This document shows, one piece after another, positions 63,584 through 64,000 of a stretch of 64,000 nucleotides of DNA (position 1 is its first letter; each line of letters starts with the position of its first letter). The notes under the pieces are model-generated. The model was not told the DNA's origin and searched no databases. It saw only the letters and a program-made list of their open reading frames with translations. Origin of the DNA: an uncultured Alphaproteobacteria bacterium (GTDB taxonomy: Bacteria; Pseudomonadota; Alphaproteobacteria; UBA8366; GCA-2717185); contig CALSRA010000042.1 in assembly GCA_943788635.1 (NCBI GenBank), positions 1 to 64,000 of the forward strand, written 5' to 3'. The position numbers and the translations under genes were made by a program.

Positions 63584-64000
63584 CTATCCGGCGACGCTGG
63601 GTCGCGCGCCGACCGCTTCATACCAGCGCTTCAGATTGGCCCGTTCTTCGGGGATATAGATTTTCGGGATCCGCCCCAGTGCGATGCCGCAGAACGCCGT
63701 AATATCCGCGACCGTAAACCTGTCGCCAGCGATAAATTCGCGGCCCGCCAGTTCACCGTCCAGCCATTCCATGCGTTCCAGCACGGTCTTGCGACACAGG
63801 TCGCCAAAATCGGCCACCTGCGTGATGCGGCCTTCCCAATAGGGATGACTGTGGCGGAAACAACCGGAAACCTGCGCCAGAATTTCGAATTCCATACGCC
63901 GGTTCCACATTTCGACATTCGCCTTGTCGCGGGCATCGACCCCGAACAGCGGCGGTTCAGGCTGGGTTTCCTCGAAATAGCGGCAGATTGCCATGGACTC
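63584..64000 (-). CDS. Glutathione S-transferase, partial
   Basis: The 3' part of a GST; the 5' end lies beyond the window. It begins mid-gene with ESMAICRYFEE, the end of the thioredoxin-like N-domain that holds glutathione, and continues with the helical C-domain including the N-capping box motif FTVADITAFCGIA near the middle. It conjugates glutathione to electrophiles in the cytoplasm. It ends PSVAG just downstream of the DUF983 gene on the opposite strand. The active-site residue is not in the window. Confidence 0.85.
   Translation of the reverse strand, partial: ESMAICRYFEETQPEPPLFGVDARDKANVEMWNRRMEFEILAQVSGCFRHSHPYWEGRITQVADFGDLCRKTVLERMEWLDGELAGREFIAGDRFTVADITAFCGIALGRIPKIYIPEERANLKRWYEAVGARPSVAG

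Noticed and set aside
1-64000. CRISPR arrays, tRNA or rRNA genes, phage or integrase genes
   Set aside because: No regular spacer-repeat pattern, cloverleaf-like segment with conserved arms, or integrase/transposase protein was recognised by reading.

Overview
The window is GC-rich, densely coded alphaproteobacterial DNA. The gene repertoire fits a heterotroph, possibly Rhodospirillales-like: a DUF1127 protein, many CoA-dependent and oxidative catabolic genes, TauD/TfdA dioxygenases, GMC dehydrogenases, an orphan PEP-CTERM protein and GAF-GGDEF cyclases. The order is inference. No tRNA, rRNA, CRISPR array or recognisable transposase was seen.

Layout. 0-9.5 kb: trehalose-phosphatase, MFS transporter, quinone oxidoreductase, crotonase, acyl-CoA synthetase, dienelactone hydrolase, TerC-type membrane protein behind a structured leader, DAO-type oxidoreductase, DUF952 and a Rap1a-like protein. 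9.5-17.2 kb: a minus-strand catabolic operon (RraA-like, two alpha/beta-hydrolase-fold proteins that lack the nucleophile serine, TauD dioxygenase), an SDR, two MFS transporters, a VOC protein and DUF1127. 17.3-22.7 kb: a damaged block with LysR, queC, a hidden nrtS-like gene and two paralogous lipoproteins, all broken by single-base insertions. 22.9-30.1 kb: tandem GMC oxidoreductases, the PEP-CTERM protein, a SixA-like phosphatase and two convergent GAF-GGDEF paralogues, one degenerate. 30.2-39.7 kb: crotonase, AtuA/DUF4387 pair, OsmC, an RND efflux pump with its adaptor, a SCO1-like protein and an enolase-superfamily enzyme. 39.9-43.5 kb: a glycosyltransferase, methyltransferase and asparagine synthase operon. 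43.6-50.1 kb: CoA-transferase, MmgE/PrpD, cytochrome c, a BadH/crotonase/BadI-like module for alicyclic acyl-CoA, and a second TauD. 50.2-54.3 kb: a lipoprotein with an internal duplication, 2-hydroxyacid dehydrogenase, palindromic repeats, LLM oxidoreductase and a 3-hydroxyisobutyrate dehydrogenase-like enzyme. 54.4-56.5 kb: a small accessory island (secreted protein, HigBA/RelE-type toxin-antitoxin with a perfect operator palindrome, amidase remnant, FkbM methyltransferase). 56.6-64 kb: amidase with a DUF4089 partner, panB, thioesterase, a histidine kinase, polysaccharide deacetylase, DUF983 and a partial GST. Several genes in this last part carry single-base indels.

How the genes work together. 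The strongest functional unit is at 46.8-49.2 kb. It resembles BadH (hydroxyacyl-CoA dehydrogenase) and BadI (2-ketocyclohexanecarboxyl-CoA hydrolase) with a crotonase between them, and a CoA-transferase gene lies nearby. The overlapping amidase/DUF4089 pair resembles the AtzE/AtzG arrangement.

The most conspicuous structural signal is the clustering of single-base indels at 17.4-22.3 kb (insertions only) and 58.2-63.5 kb, with none recognised in the roughly 36 kb between. This could be local sequence error or real decay. Sequence alone cannot decide.
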